Source: Henriciella litoralis (GTDB lineage: Bacteria > Pseudomonadota > Alphaproteobacteria > Caulobacterales > Hyphomonadaceae). Taken from it: a DNA stretch of 64,000 bases. Each line of letters opens with the position of its first letter. The stretch's first letter is position 1. The position numbers and the translations under genes were made by a program. Under the pieces are notes generated by a model. That model saw only the letters and a program-made list of their open reading frames with translations, searched no databases and was not told where the DNA came from. Where the stretch lies: positions 2,760,407 through 2,824,406 of the forward strand of contig NZ_NCSS01000006.1 in the NCBI RefSeq assembly GCF_002088935.1, given 5' to 3'. Shown here piece by piece: positions 17,023 through 24,865 of the stretch.

Positions 17023-18582
17023 CTAGTCCTTCGCTGCCTTGTTTGGCGCTATCAGGGTTACGGAGGTCTCGTAATGGCTGGCCCAGTCGCTTGGCGGCAG
17101 GGGCAGGGCGCGGCTTTCGCTCTCGCGAGCCGGCGTGAAAGCTGCTCGCGGCTCGGTTGACCGCACCTGTTCAAGCCAGACCACCCCGTCGAATTCGCCG
17201 CTATTGCCCCGCGTCGTGACGATATCCAGATCGCCATCACCGTCCATGTCGGTCGCAATGAAAGCGTCGTACATGCCGCGCACGCGCCGCGAAATATCGT
17301 GGCGTGTCCAGTCGGCGGCCGGGTCGCCCGTATTTTCGAACCAGGCGATCCGGCCGACGCTTGATGATGCTGTGACGCTAGGTTCGTCATAGTCCCGCGA
17401 CGCGCCGGTATAGCCGCCTTTGAGAATGTTGAGGCCGGAATAGCCGCCGGTGATGGCGTCGAGGTCTCCATCGCCATCAATGTCTGCGAGTTCGATGCCG
17501 ATGACGACGTCCGGCAGGATGTCGCCGATGCGATGGTAGACCCATGGATCGTCAAGGGTTTCGGGCTGTCTCAGCCAACCAAGGGGGGCCATCAGAGGTG
17601 TGCCATCGATGGGCGAAGGTGTCTCATGCACGGCGACTGCAAGGTCGAGGCGCCCATCATTATCAAGGTCGGCAAAATCACTCTGGAAGCCGTTCGAGGT
17701 GCCTTTCCAGTTTTCAGGTACATCGAAACCGGGGACAATGGCGATAGGGTGGGGCGTTACCTCAATACCGCCACGTTTACGCGGGCCAGTATTTTCAAGG
17801 ATCGTCATGGTCTGATGCAGACGCGCGGCGGCGAGCACATCAAGGTCGCCATCGCCGTCCACATCGACCGGCATCGCCGTGTTCGGGACCACCTCGCGTG
17901 ACAGGACCTGTTCGCGCCAACTCGACGGATCAAGCGGATCGCCGTCGATCCGGAAGAGCGAGGTTGGTCTTGCCGCAGACAGGAGCGAGGGATCGATGAT
18001 ATCTGACGCGCCCTTGTTCGCGCCGAGGACATCCATTCGCCCATCGCCATCGACATCTGCGATAAAGGTACGCAGCCATGAGCCACGGTCTTGGGTCAGC
18101 GGCGGAATGAGGCTTTGCCAGGGCTCGGACCGTGCGGCCTCTCCGGGGTTTTCGAAATAGATGAGGTGCGCCTCTTCGCAGGCGGCGACGAGGTCAGGCC
18201 AGCCATCGCCGTTGAGGTCGCCAATCGCAACGTCCTCAATGGCGGCGACCTCTGCGTCTTCGCCGACTGTGACATTGACCCAGACGTCTGTATCATCTGT
18301 GGCAAAGGCAATGCGCAGATGATTGGAATCCTCATGTACGGACACAATGTCGGGTCGTCCGTCGCCATCCATGTCGGCCATTTGCAGCCCGTCGCCGCCG
18401 CGGATCGGGAGACCGCCATTGGTGCCTTCGTCGTCGATACGGTGCTCGACCCAGGATATGAACTGCCCGTCAGGCGCCTGCGCCGTGGTAGGCGTCTCTG
18501 CGACGGTCAGCACCTGCGGCGGGAGGTGGGCGCACGCCGTTAGCGCCAGCACCAGCGTGGACGCGCCCGCGCGCCGTATCAT
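17023..18582 (-). CDS. FG-GAP/VCBS-repeat lipoprotein
   Basis: 519 residues from the ATG at 18582; AAGGCGG precedes it and the ATG overlaps the MFS stop by 4 bases (ATGA). The N-terminus is a lipoprotein signal with lipobox LALTAC. The body holds about seven repeats with a calcium-binding core of the DxDxDGxxD type, such as MADMDGDGRPD, GDLNGDGWPD, ADVDGDGRMD, VDVDGDGDLD, ADLDNDGRLD, ADIDGDGDLD and TDMDGDGDLD. Such repeats build a beta-propeller. The function is unknown: it may be a surface binding protein or an inactive relative of propeller enzymes. It is co-transcribed with the transporter at 18579. Confidence 0.85.
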   Translation of the reverse strand: MIRRAGASTLVLALTACAHLPPQVLTVAETPTTAQAPDGQFISWVEHRIDDEGTNGGLPIRGGDGLQMADMDGDGRPDIVSVHEDSNHLRIAFATDDTDVWVNVTVGEDAEVAAIEDVAIGDLNGDGWPDLVAACEEAHLIYFENPGEAARSEPWQSLIPPLTQDRGSWLRTFIADVDGDGRMDVLGANKGASDIIDPSLLSAARPTSLFRIDGDPLDPSSWREQVLSREVVPNTAMPVDVDGDGDLDVLAAARLHQTMTILENTGPRKRGGIEVTPHPIAIVPGFDVPENWKGTSNGFQSDFADLDNDGRLDLAVAVHETPSPIDGTPLMAPLGWLRQPETLDDPWVYHRIGDILPDVVIGIELADIDGDGDLDAITGGYSGLNILKGGYTGASRDYDEPSVTASSSVGRIAWFENTGDPAADWTRHDISRRVRGMYDAFIATDMDGDGDLDIVTTRGNSGEFDGVVWLEQVRSTEPRAAFTPARESESRALPLPPSDWASHYETSVTLIAPNKAAKD

Positions 18583-19922
18583 AGTGGCCGCCTTGCGATG
18601 TCCGCGGTGACTTTTCTTGCCGCCAGTATGTAGTGGATGACCGACCATATCGCTGCGATCGTACCACAGATCACCATGGCAGTGCCAAGTGGAGCCGCCA
18701 TCCCGTTCTGCGTGAACATGTCACTCAGGAAACCGACAATGACAGGGCCGATACCGAGACCGATGAGGTTCAGCACAAAGAACAGAACGGCCGAGGTCAG
18801 CGCCCGCATCCGCCCGCTGACAAGATTATGAGAGACGGCGAGCACGGCACCGAGATAGGCCGCTGACAGGAAGTGGAAGGGCGCTGTCATGATCAGCGCA
18901 AAGTACATGTGACCAGACAGGAGGATCGCCAGCTGGACCGGTACCAGAAGAGACGTCAGGATCGCCGGGACCCAGAGATACCAACGCACATCCTTCGCTC
19001 CGAATTTGTCGGCCATCCAGCCGCCAAAGAATGACCCAAGCCCGCCACCAAAGCCGGTGGTGAGCGCCATCCAGGCCCCGATCGTGCCGATATCGAGCTC
19101 ATAGGTGCGCAGGAAGTAGGAGGGCAGCCAGTTGCCGATGCCATAGATGATGAAGGCCTGCAGGCTGGCAGCAAGCGCAATGTGGCGGAAGGAGATGCGG
19201 GTCCAGAGCAGGCGAGCGACGTCCAAGATGGGTGGGGCTGGCTCGACCGCTTGCTCGTTGCCCTCCGACCAGCCGCGAATGGGCTCGCGCACAGTGAAGA
19301 AGACGAGAAGGGCCATGAAGATGCCCGGCAACCCAACGACGAAGAAGGCAAGCCGCCAGCTGAAAGCATTAGCCAGGAAGCCGCCCAGGGCAAAGCCGAT
19401 CAGGATGCCGATATAGATGCCGATGGAGTAAACCGAGAGCGCGAGCGCCCGGTTCTTCGGCTTGAAGATGTCCGAGATCATCGAGTGAGCAGGGGGGCTG
19501 CCACCGGCCTCCCCAACACCGACGCCGACCCGCGCGAGCAGAAGGTGCGCATAGTTCCCGGCCAGGCCGCACATCGCGGTCATGGCGCTCCAGATCGTCA
19601 GCGCGAGCGCGATAATGGTTCGGCGGTTCCCCTTGTCGGCCCATCGGGCGATCGGAATGCCGCAGATCACGTAGAACAGTGCAAAGGCGAAGCCGGTGAG
19701 CAGGCCAAGCTGGGTGTCCGACAGGTTCAGCTCAGCCTTGATCGGCTCCTGCAAGATGACGAGCAGTTGCCGGTCCACGAAGTTGAAGATGTAAACGACC
19801 GTCAGGACAGCTAGAACGTAGTAGCGGTAAAGCGGCCTGGAATAGGGCGTTCTAGGCGCTTCCGCCTCTGCCTTTGTCGACGCTTCGCTGGCACCGGCTG
19901 CGCCGGACACATCACTGCTCAT
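18579..19922 (-). CDS. MFS transporter, spinster-like
   Basis: 447 residues from the ATG at 19922, chosen because GGGAGGAAAT lies directly before it; earlier in-frame starts have no such site. About 12 membrane helices are visible, with NFVDRQLL in helix 1, ARWADKGNRR in the loop 2-3 and GVGVGEAGGSPPAHSMI in helix 4. These are features of the spinster-type MFS group, which is common next to catabolic esterases in Alphaproteobacteria. It probably moves the product or substrate of the neighbouring receptor and esterases across the inner membrane; this rests on context. Confidence 0.85.
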   Translation of the reverse strand: MSSDVSGAAGASEASTKAEAEAPRTPYSRPLYRYYVLAVLTVVYIFNFVDRQLLVILQEPIKAELNLSDTQLGLLTGFAFALFYVICGIPIARWADKGNRRTIIALALTIWSAMTAMCGLAGNYAHLLLARVGVGVGEAGGSPPAHSMISDIFKPKNRALALSVYSIGIYIGILIGFALGGFLANAFSWRLAFFVVGLPGIFMALLVFFTVREPIRGWSEGNEQAVEPAPPILDVARLLWTRISFRHIALAASLQAFIIYGIGNWLPSYFLRTYELDIGTIGAWMALTTGFGGGLGSFFGGWMADKFGAKDVRWYLWVPAILTSLLVPVQLAILLSGHMYFALIMTAPFHFLSAAYLGAVLAVSHNLVSGRMRALTSAVLFFVLNLIGLGIGPVIVGFLSDMFTQNGMAAPLGTAMVICGTIAAIWSVIHYILAARKVTADIARRPL

Positions 19923-20004
19923 ATTTCCTCCCGCGGGCGTCATTGGCCCATCGATTTTCAAGTGACCGCAGACGACTGAAACGCGTCCTTTCAGGCGGCG
20001 GAAA

Positions 20005-20033
20005 GATATTCGCTCATGCGTGAGTGAAGTCAA
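20005..20033 (-). promoter_or_regulatory. Putative promoter for the MFS/FG-GAP pair
   Basis: On the minus strand, TTGACT (20033-20028), a 17-base spacer and AATATC (20010-20005) lie 83 bases upstream of the transporter start at 19922. The -35 box is good and the -10 box is weak. It was found by eye. Confidence 0.3.
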
Positions 20034-20132
20034 GTTCTGTCGGAAAACTTGTGACGACGCGCGCCAGTTAGCACGCGGGGTTGATGCGGTTTTGCGGTTG
20101 GCGATTGGGGGTGTTCAGCCGGCGGGAACGGG

Positions 20133-20510
20133 TTAGGGAGCGTGTTCGTCCGGTGCGCTATGGGCCGGCTGGCTATCGTGCATGCGTCCATGCAAATCCG
20201 AGAGAATCCAGAGCGTTCCACACGCCATGATCGCCAGAAGGCTTGTGGAAAAGAGAACCAGAAGAAGGTCTTCCCGCGACTGGTTTCCCGAGAAGCTCAA
20301 ATGCAGGAAATTACGCAAATGCGTGGCCACCTGAAGCAGCGCCGCGATACAGACGATGGCAATCTTCAGCGTCGTGGATAGATCAGACAGTATGGCGGCG
20401 AAGGCAATGGCGGTCAGAACCGCGCTGATGACAAAGCCGACCGCATAGCTGCGCAGCTCATGCGAGGCAGTGTCTTTGGGGTCTAACTCTCCGGTATTGG
20501 GTTTGGTCAT
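20133..20510 (-). CDS. cyoD: Cytochrome bo3 ubiquinol oxidase subunit IV
   Basis: 125 residues from the ATG at 20510, which overlaps the cyoC stop by 4 bases. Three membrane helices are visible, with THLRNFLHLSF between the second and third, as in CyoD. Subunit IV supports assembly of the copper-haem centre. It is the last gene of the cyoABCD set; no cyoE (haem O synthase) follows here, so haem O must come from a gene elsewhere. Confidence 0.9.
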   Translation of the reverse strand: MTKPNTGELDPKDTASHELRSYAVGFVISAVLTAIAFAAILSDLSTTLKIAIVCIAALLQVATHLRNFLHLSFSGNQSREDLLLVLFSTSLLAIMACGTLWILSDLHGRMHDSQPAHSAPDEHAP

Positions 20511-21130
20511 GCGAGTGGCACCAGAAAGACGAAGGAGAAAATACCGACCCATATAAGGTCGAGGAAATGCCAGAAGACGCCCAACATGGAGAGGCGAACC
20601 TTCACTGTATTATCGAGCCCCCTTGTGCTGATCTGAGCAATCATCGCAGCGATCCAGAGGATGCCGACGCTGACATGCAGGCCGTGGAGGCCGACCAGCG
20701 TCCAGTAGGCACTCAGCCAGCCGCTTGCCTGCGGAATGCCGCCCATCTGCGCCTGGCTGATGAAATCGCTGACCTCAAAGAAAACAAATCCAGCCCCGAG
20801 CAGCGCACTGATCACGAGCCAGAGGACAACCTTGTTTGCGCCGCCGTCATATTTCACCGTCAGCGAAACGCCGCCATAGGCGACCCCGCCGAGCAGAAGC
20901 AGGCCGGTCTGTATCGCGACACTCTTTATATCGAACAGTTCTTGCGGCCCGGGGCCTCCGGCGAGTCCCACGGGGTTCAGATAGGCTGCATATGTCGCAA
21001 ACAGGATGCCGAAGATGATGAGATCGCTCATCAAAAAGACCCAGCAGCCGAAGACGTTTATTTCCGCCTTCTCATTGGCTTCGGTTTCATGGTCGCCAAG
21101 GTTCAGGCCGGGATATAGTCCGTTGCTCAT
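20507..21130 (-). CDS. cyoC: Cytochrome bo3 ubiquinol oxidase subunit III
   Basis: 207 residues and five membrane helices, the usual size for CyoC. FGCWVFLMSDLIIFG near the start and LHGLHVSVGILWI, VFWHFLDLIWVGIF near the end are typical haem-copper oxidase subunit III motifs. It overlaps cyoB and cyoD by 4 bases each, so the set is translationally coupled. The product is part of the inner-membrane quinol oxidase that reduces oxygen to water. Confidence 0.93.
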   Translation of the reverse strand: MSNGLYPGLNLGDHETEANEKAEINVFGCWVFLMSDLIIFGILFATYAAYLNPVGLAGGPGPQELFDIKSVAIQTGLLLLGGVAYGGVSLTVKYDGGANKVVLWLVISALLGAGFVFFEVSDFISQAQMGGIPQASGWLSAYWTLVGLHGLHVSVGILWIAAMIAQISTRGLDNTVKVRLSMLGVFWHFLDLIWVGIFSFVFLVPLA

Positions 21131-23232
21131 CCGGCAAACTCCGTGATGTCCGGCACACCTTTGTTCTGCGCGGTCTCTTCTTCGGTGCGCCGCGCGGGGG
21201 TGAGCCCGGCGACTTGTTCGCGGAACGCCTTGTCGGCCCGCTCAACTTCCTCGGCGGGCACGATTACCGGTTCGACAACCTTCATGCCACGCCAGAAAAG
21301 CGCCGCGAACATTGTGAGGAGGCTTGCGATGGCCAGCCACCAGATATGCCAGGTCATGGCGAAGCCGAGTATGAAGGCGGCGCCTGCGAGGATCACACCG
21401 AAATAGGTGTTGGCGGGCATTTCGATATCGACGTATTCGTCCGGACCCTTCCATGGGTCGCCGGCGCGTTTGGCGGCGCCCCAGTCATCGCGCGCGGTTA
21501 CGACAGGAATGCGCGGGAAATTCCATTCAGGCGCAGGCGCCGGGCTGGACCATTCAAGTGTGGCGCCATTCCATGGATCGCCGCCGGGTACGGCAAGCTG
21601 CTCCCGGTTTCGCCAACTCGTCCAGAAGGTCCAGAACAGGCTGGCGAGGGCCGCCAGCATCAGGACGCCGCCAAATGCCGCGAGGTACATCCACGGCATG
21701 AATTCGGGGTTCTGGAAGGTCGGCGAGCGCCGCGGCATGCCCATAAGACCCAGCACGTAGAGCGGCATGAAGGTGAACAGGAAGCCCCCGACAAAGAGAT
21801 AGGCCGTGCGCCGTCCCCATGTCTCGCTCAGTCGAAAGCCAAACGCCTTGGGAAACCAGTAATGGATGCCCGCCAGCATGCCGTACAACACGCCCGGAAT
21901 AATCACATTGTGGAAGTGTGCGACCAGGAAGGTTGAATTGTGGACCTGGTAGTCAATCGACGGATTGGCCAGGATGATGCCGGAAAGTCCGCCGATGACG
22001 AACAGCATGAAGAAGCCGACGAGGTAGACAATCGGCGTGGTAATCCTGATGCGGCCTCGCCACATCGTTGCCATCCAGTCATAGACCTTCACGCCAGTCG
22101 GGATGCCGATAATCATCGTCGCAATACCGAAGGCGATGTTTACGGACGCGCTGGAACCCATGGTGAAGAAGTGGTGCAACCAGACGGTAAAGCTGATCAC
22201 CGAGATGCTCATGCTGGCGATGACCAGCGAGGTGTAGCCGTAGAGCCGCTTGCCGGAAAAGGTCGATGATATTTCAGAGAATACGCCGAAGGCTGGCAGG
22301 ATGAGGATGTAGACTTCCGGGTGGCCGAACATCCAGAAGATGTTGGCATAGTTCATCATATTGCCGCCGGCGGTATTCGTGAAGAAGTGGAAATCGGCAT
22401 AGCGATCAAGCAGCAGCATCGTGCTTGAGACCGTCAATGCCGGCATGGCGTAGATCAGCATGATCGCGACGCAGAGAGACGTCCAGCAAAAGAGCGGCAT
22501 GCGCATGAAATGCATGCCCGGCGCCCGCTTCTTGAAGATCGTGACGGCAAAATTCAAGCCCGTCAGCGTCGACCCGATGCCAGAGATCATGATCGCCCAG
22601 AGCCAGTAATCCACGCCTTCGCCGGGGCTGTATTCCTTGCCGGTATAAGGCGGATACATGGTCCACCCGCCCGTTCCGAACTGGCCAACCAGCAGCGAAA
22701 TCATGATCAGGCCTGCGCCTGCAGCGGTCATGCCGAGGCTGACTTGGTTCAGCACGGGGAACGCCATGTCGCGCGCACCCAATTGCTGCGGCAGTACGAA
22801 ATTGATCAGTCCGATCAGGAGCGGCATTGCGACGAAGAAGATCATGATCGTCCCGTGCGTGCTGAAGAGCTGCGCGAAGTGATCTGGCGCGACGAGGCCG
22901 CTTTCCGGGCTCGCCAGTGTGCCGAGCGCTGTCGCCTGATGGGCGCGCATCACGAAGCCCTCAATGACGCCGCGGGCCAGCATGACCAGCGCCAGCACGA
23001 TATACATGATGCCGATCTTCTTCGCGTCGGCAGAGGTTAGCCAGTCCCTAAAGAGGGGCTTCCACCAGCGCATCCATGTCAGAAGCGCGACCGCACCGAT
23101 CGCGCCGACGACGAGAACGGTTGCCGCACCGGCGCCAATGATGGTGCTGGTCGTGACCTTGTCCAGAAGGTCAGTATACGGTGTAATGTTCCAATTGAGG
23201 TTGCCGAAGATCGGGCTGGTGTGTTCGGTCAT
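21127..23232 (-). CDS. cyoB: Cytochrome bo3 ubiquinol oxidase subunit I
   Basis: 701 residues, including the extra N- and C-terminal parts that distinguish CyoB from cytochrome c oxidase subunit I. Characteristic motifs are FFVAMPLLIGLINF, MFGHPEVYILILPAFG (CuB His and the proton-channel Glu), TVWLHHFFTMG (the two further CuB His) and VAHFHNVI (haem ligands). It carries haem b, haem o3 and CuB and pumps protons. It overlaps cyoA and cyoC by 4 bases each. Confidence 0.95.
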   Translation of the reverse strand: MTEHTSPIFGNLNWNITPYTDLLDKVTTSTIIGAGAATVLVVGAIGAVALLTWMRWWKPLFRDWLTSADAKKIGIMYIVLALVMLARGVIEGFVMRAHQATALGTLASPESGLVAPDHFAQLFSTHGTIMIFFVAMPLLIGLINFVLPQQLGARDMAFPVLNQVSLGMTAAGAGLIMISLLVGQFGTGGWTMYPPYTGKEYSPGEGVDYWLWAIMISGIGSTLTGLNFAVTIFKKRAPGMHFMRMPLFCWTSLCVAIMLIYAMPALTVSSTMLLLDRYADFHFFTNTAGGNMMNYANIFWMFGHPEVYILILPAFGVFSEISSTFSGKRLYGYTSLVIASMSISVISFTVWLHHFFTMGSSASVNIAFGIATMIIGIPTGVKVYDWMATMWRGRIRITTPIVYLVGFFMLFVIGGLSGIILANPSIDYQVHNSTFLVAHFHNVIIPGVLYGMLAGIHYWFPKAFGFRLSETWGRRTAYLFVGGFLFTFMPLYVLGLMGMPRRSPTFQNPEFMPWMYLAAFGGVLMLAALASLFWTFWTSWRNREQLAVPGGDPWNGATLEWSSPAPAPEWNFPRIPVVTARDDWGAAKRAGDPWKGPDEYVDIEMPANTYFGVILAGAAFILGFAMTWHIWWLAIASLLTMFAALFWRGMKVVEPVIVPAEEVERADKAFREQVAGLTPARRTEEETAQNKGVPDITEFAG

Positions 23233-24203
23233 TCGCGATCTCCACCACCTTGTGCGGGCAGGCCGGTGCCGCCGAGTTCGTCTGTGGTATCAGCTGTTCC
23301 TGGTCGATGATATTTCTTTACGACCCGTTCGAACAAGGCGCTGTCCGGCGCGCTGAAATAGAGCGGGGTTGCTTCCCGGCTTAGTCCCAGATCTGCACGG
23401 GCGTCAGCGAGTACGGACCTTTGCCGCAACACTGCATAAGTTGCATCATCCAGCGGTGCGGCATCGCGGGCGCTTGAAACCCATGCTTCATACGGGTCTG
23501 GCTCAAGCGCGATCACGGTAAATTTCTGCCTCCCAAACCCGGCGCCATTGAACTGTGTGTTTTCGCCCTCGGCCGATCCGGTGCGGGTGGCGGCGAAGTT
23601 GAGCTTGGTCGTCATGCCGGGCATTGCGTAGATCTGCCCCGTCAGCGGAGCGATCAGCATGCTTTGCATGACGGTGTCTGTCGTGAGTGTGAGTTCGACG
23701 GGTCGGCCCACAGGAATAGCCAGTTCGTTGACGGTCGCGACGCCTGCATCCGGGTAGATGAAGACCCATTTCCAATCGAGTCCGATAGCTTGAACCTGCA
23801 GCGGGTTTTCCCCAACCGGCTTGTAAGGATCGAGTTTATTGGTCGAATACCAGAGCCAGCTTGCCAGCACGATCACGATGATGACCGGGACGCCCCAAAG
23901 CACGAGTTCAAGTTTGTTCGAAGACTCCCATTCAGGCGTATAGCGCGCCGTCTCTGAGCCTAGCCGGTAGCGCCACAATAGCAGCGGAACGCCGATGAGA
24001 ACTGGAAGGATCACGATCATGGTGATTGCGATGACACGCATCAAATGCGTGGCCTGCTCTTCAGCGACCGGCCCCATTGGCTGCAGAAAGGATTCGTTTG
24101 CCGAGGTCACCGCCATGGCAGATTCTGGCCAGATGGTGAGGGTCATCGCCAACGTCAGGCCTGCAGCGGCGGCCAACAGGCGGGTGGTGTTAAGCGGTCT
24201 CAT
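23229..24203 (-). CDS. cyoA: Cytochrome bo3 ubiquinol oxidase subunit II
   Basis: 324 residues from the ATG at 24203. A signal sequence (possible cleavage after SAMA) and two membrane helices precede a periplasmic cupredoxin domain with IGLDWKWVFIYPD and TGQIYAMPGMTTKLNF. The CuA ligands of cytochrome c oxidases are absent, which agrees with quinol oxidation. Unlike E. coli CyoA there is no lipobox cysteine in the N-terminal region, so the protein is probably not lipidated. The ribosome-binding site is weak (GAGA). It is the first gene of the operon. Confidence 0.92.
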   Translation of the reverse strand: MRPLNTTRLLAAAAGLTLAMTLTIWPESAMAVTSANESFLQPMGPVAEEQATHLMRVIAITMIVILPVLIGVPLLLWRYRLGSETARYTPEWESSNKLELVLWGVPVIIVIVLASWLWYSTNKLDPYKPVGENPLQVQAIGLDWKWVFIYPDAGVATVNELAIPVGRPVELTLTTDTVMQSMLIAPLTGQIYAMPGMTTKLNFAATRTGSAEGENTQFNGAGFGRQKFTVIALEPDPYEAWVSSARDAAPLDDATYAVLRQRSVLADARADLGLSREATPLYFSAPDSALFERVVKKYHRPGTADTTDELGGTGLPAQGGGDRE

Positions 24204-24865
24204 CGGTCTCAAATGTGCAGACTGGGGATAACTGGCTGACAGTGTGAATAGGCGGCCCTTTAAGAAGAGGCAAACCCCTGGCCTGTCCAGCATTATCGCC
24301 ACCCTTCCTCTCCACCTCATCAGATAGGGTTTGCGGAGCCACTTCTTTTGGGGTGAACGAGCAAAACGTCCAGAAGGGTAAAGTGTGAAGTCGAACATTG
24401 GAATGTGATCGTCGCTGGACTGGAAGCGCCGGCGTGCTGCATCCGGATCTGGTCTGCAAACCCGGGCGTGCGTGATCGTTCTGCCGGGCAATTTCAAGCC
24501 CGTCTTTACTGGAAGCGTGACCAAAGCGCAGATCATGAGTTCGAGACAGATGATGCGAGTGACGCTTCGAAATACGTTGAGTGATTTGCGGACACTCCGA
24601 GAAGAAGTCGCAAAGCGATAGTGCTTTCCCAGCCTACAAATCTTGATAGTCAAGAACTCGGGATTTGAAAAAAATCTATGGTCATGAGTTAGCGCGGTCC
24701 GCCCGATTCATTCCTTTCAAAGTTGGATTGTACGGCAGCAATGCCTGACAACATTGTCAATTCATGGATTTCAAAGTCGATTGACGAAGAGGTGCCGCGA
24801 GGATATGCACAAAAAACCTTATAGCGTTAGATAAAAGACGCAGGCCAGTACCTTGGGAGGAATTA
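24204..24865. other. Long divergent intergenic region between cyoA and the second receptor
   Basis: These 662 bases hold the cyo promoter region and that of the receptor at 24866. Two overlapping open frames run rightward. One is open from 24409 to a TAG at 24621, with a GTG at 24472 giving 49 residues and a basic C-terminus. The other runs from a GTG at 24405 to a TGA at 24584, 59 residues and acidic near its end. Neither has a good ribosome-binding site, and I recognise neither; at most one can be real. The remainder shows no gene. Confidence 0.4.
24781..24809 (+). promoter_or_regulatory. Possible promoter for the second receptor
   Basis: TTGACG (24781-24786), a 17-base spacer and TATGCA (24804-24809) lie 57 bases before the receptor ATG. 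The boxes are close to consensus, but the call rests on inspection only. Confidence 0.3.

Noticed and set aside
24203..24653. N-terminal extension of cyoA to 24653
   Set aside because: It would put 150 unusual residues before a normal signal sequence; the ATG at 24203 gives the usual CyoA length.
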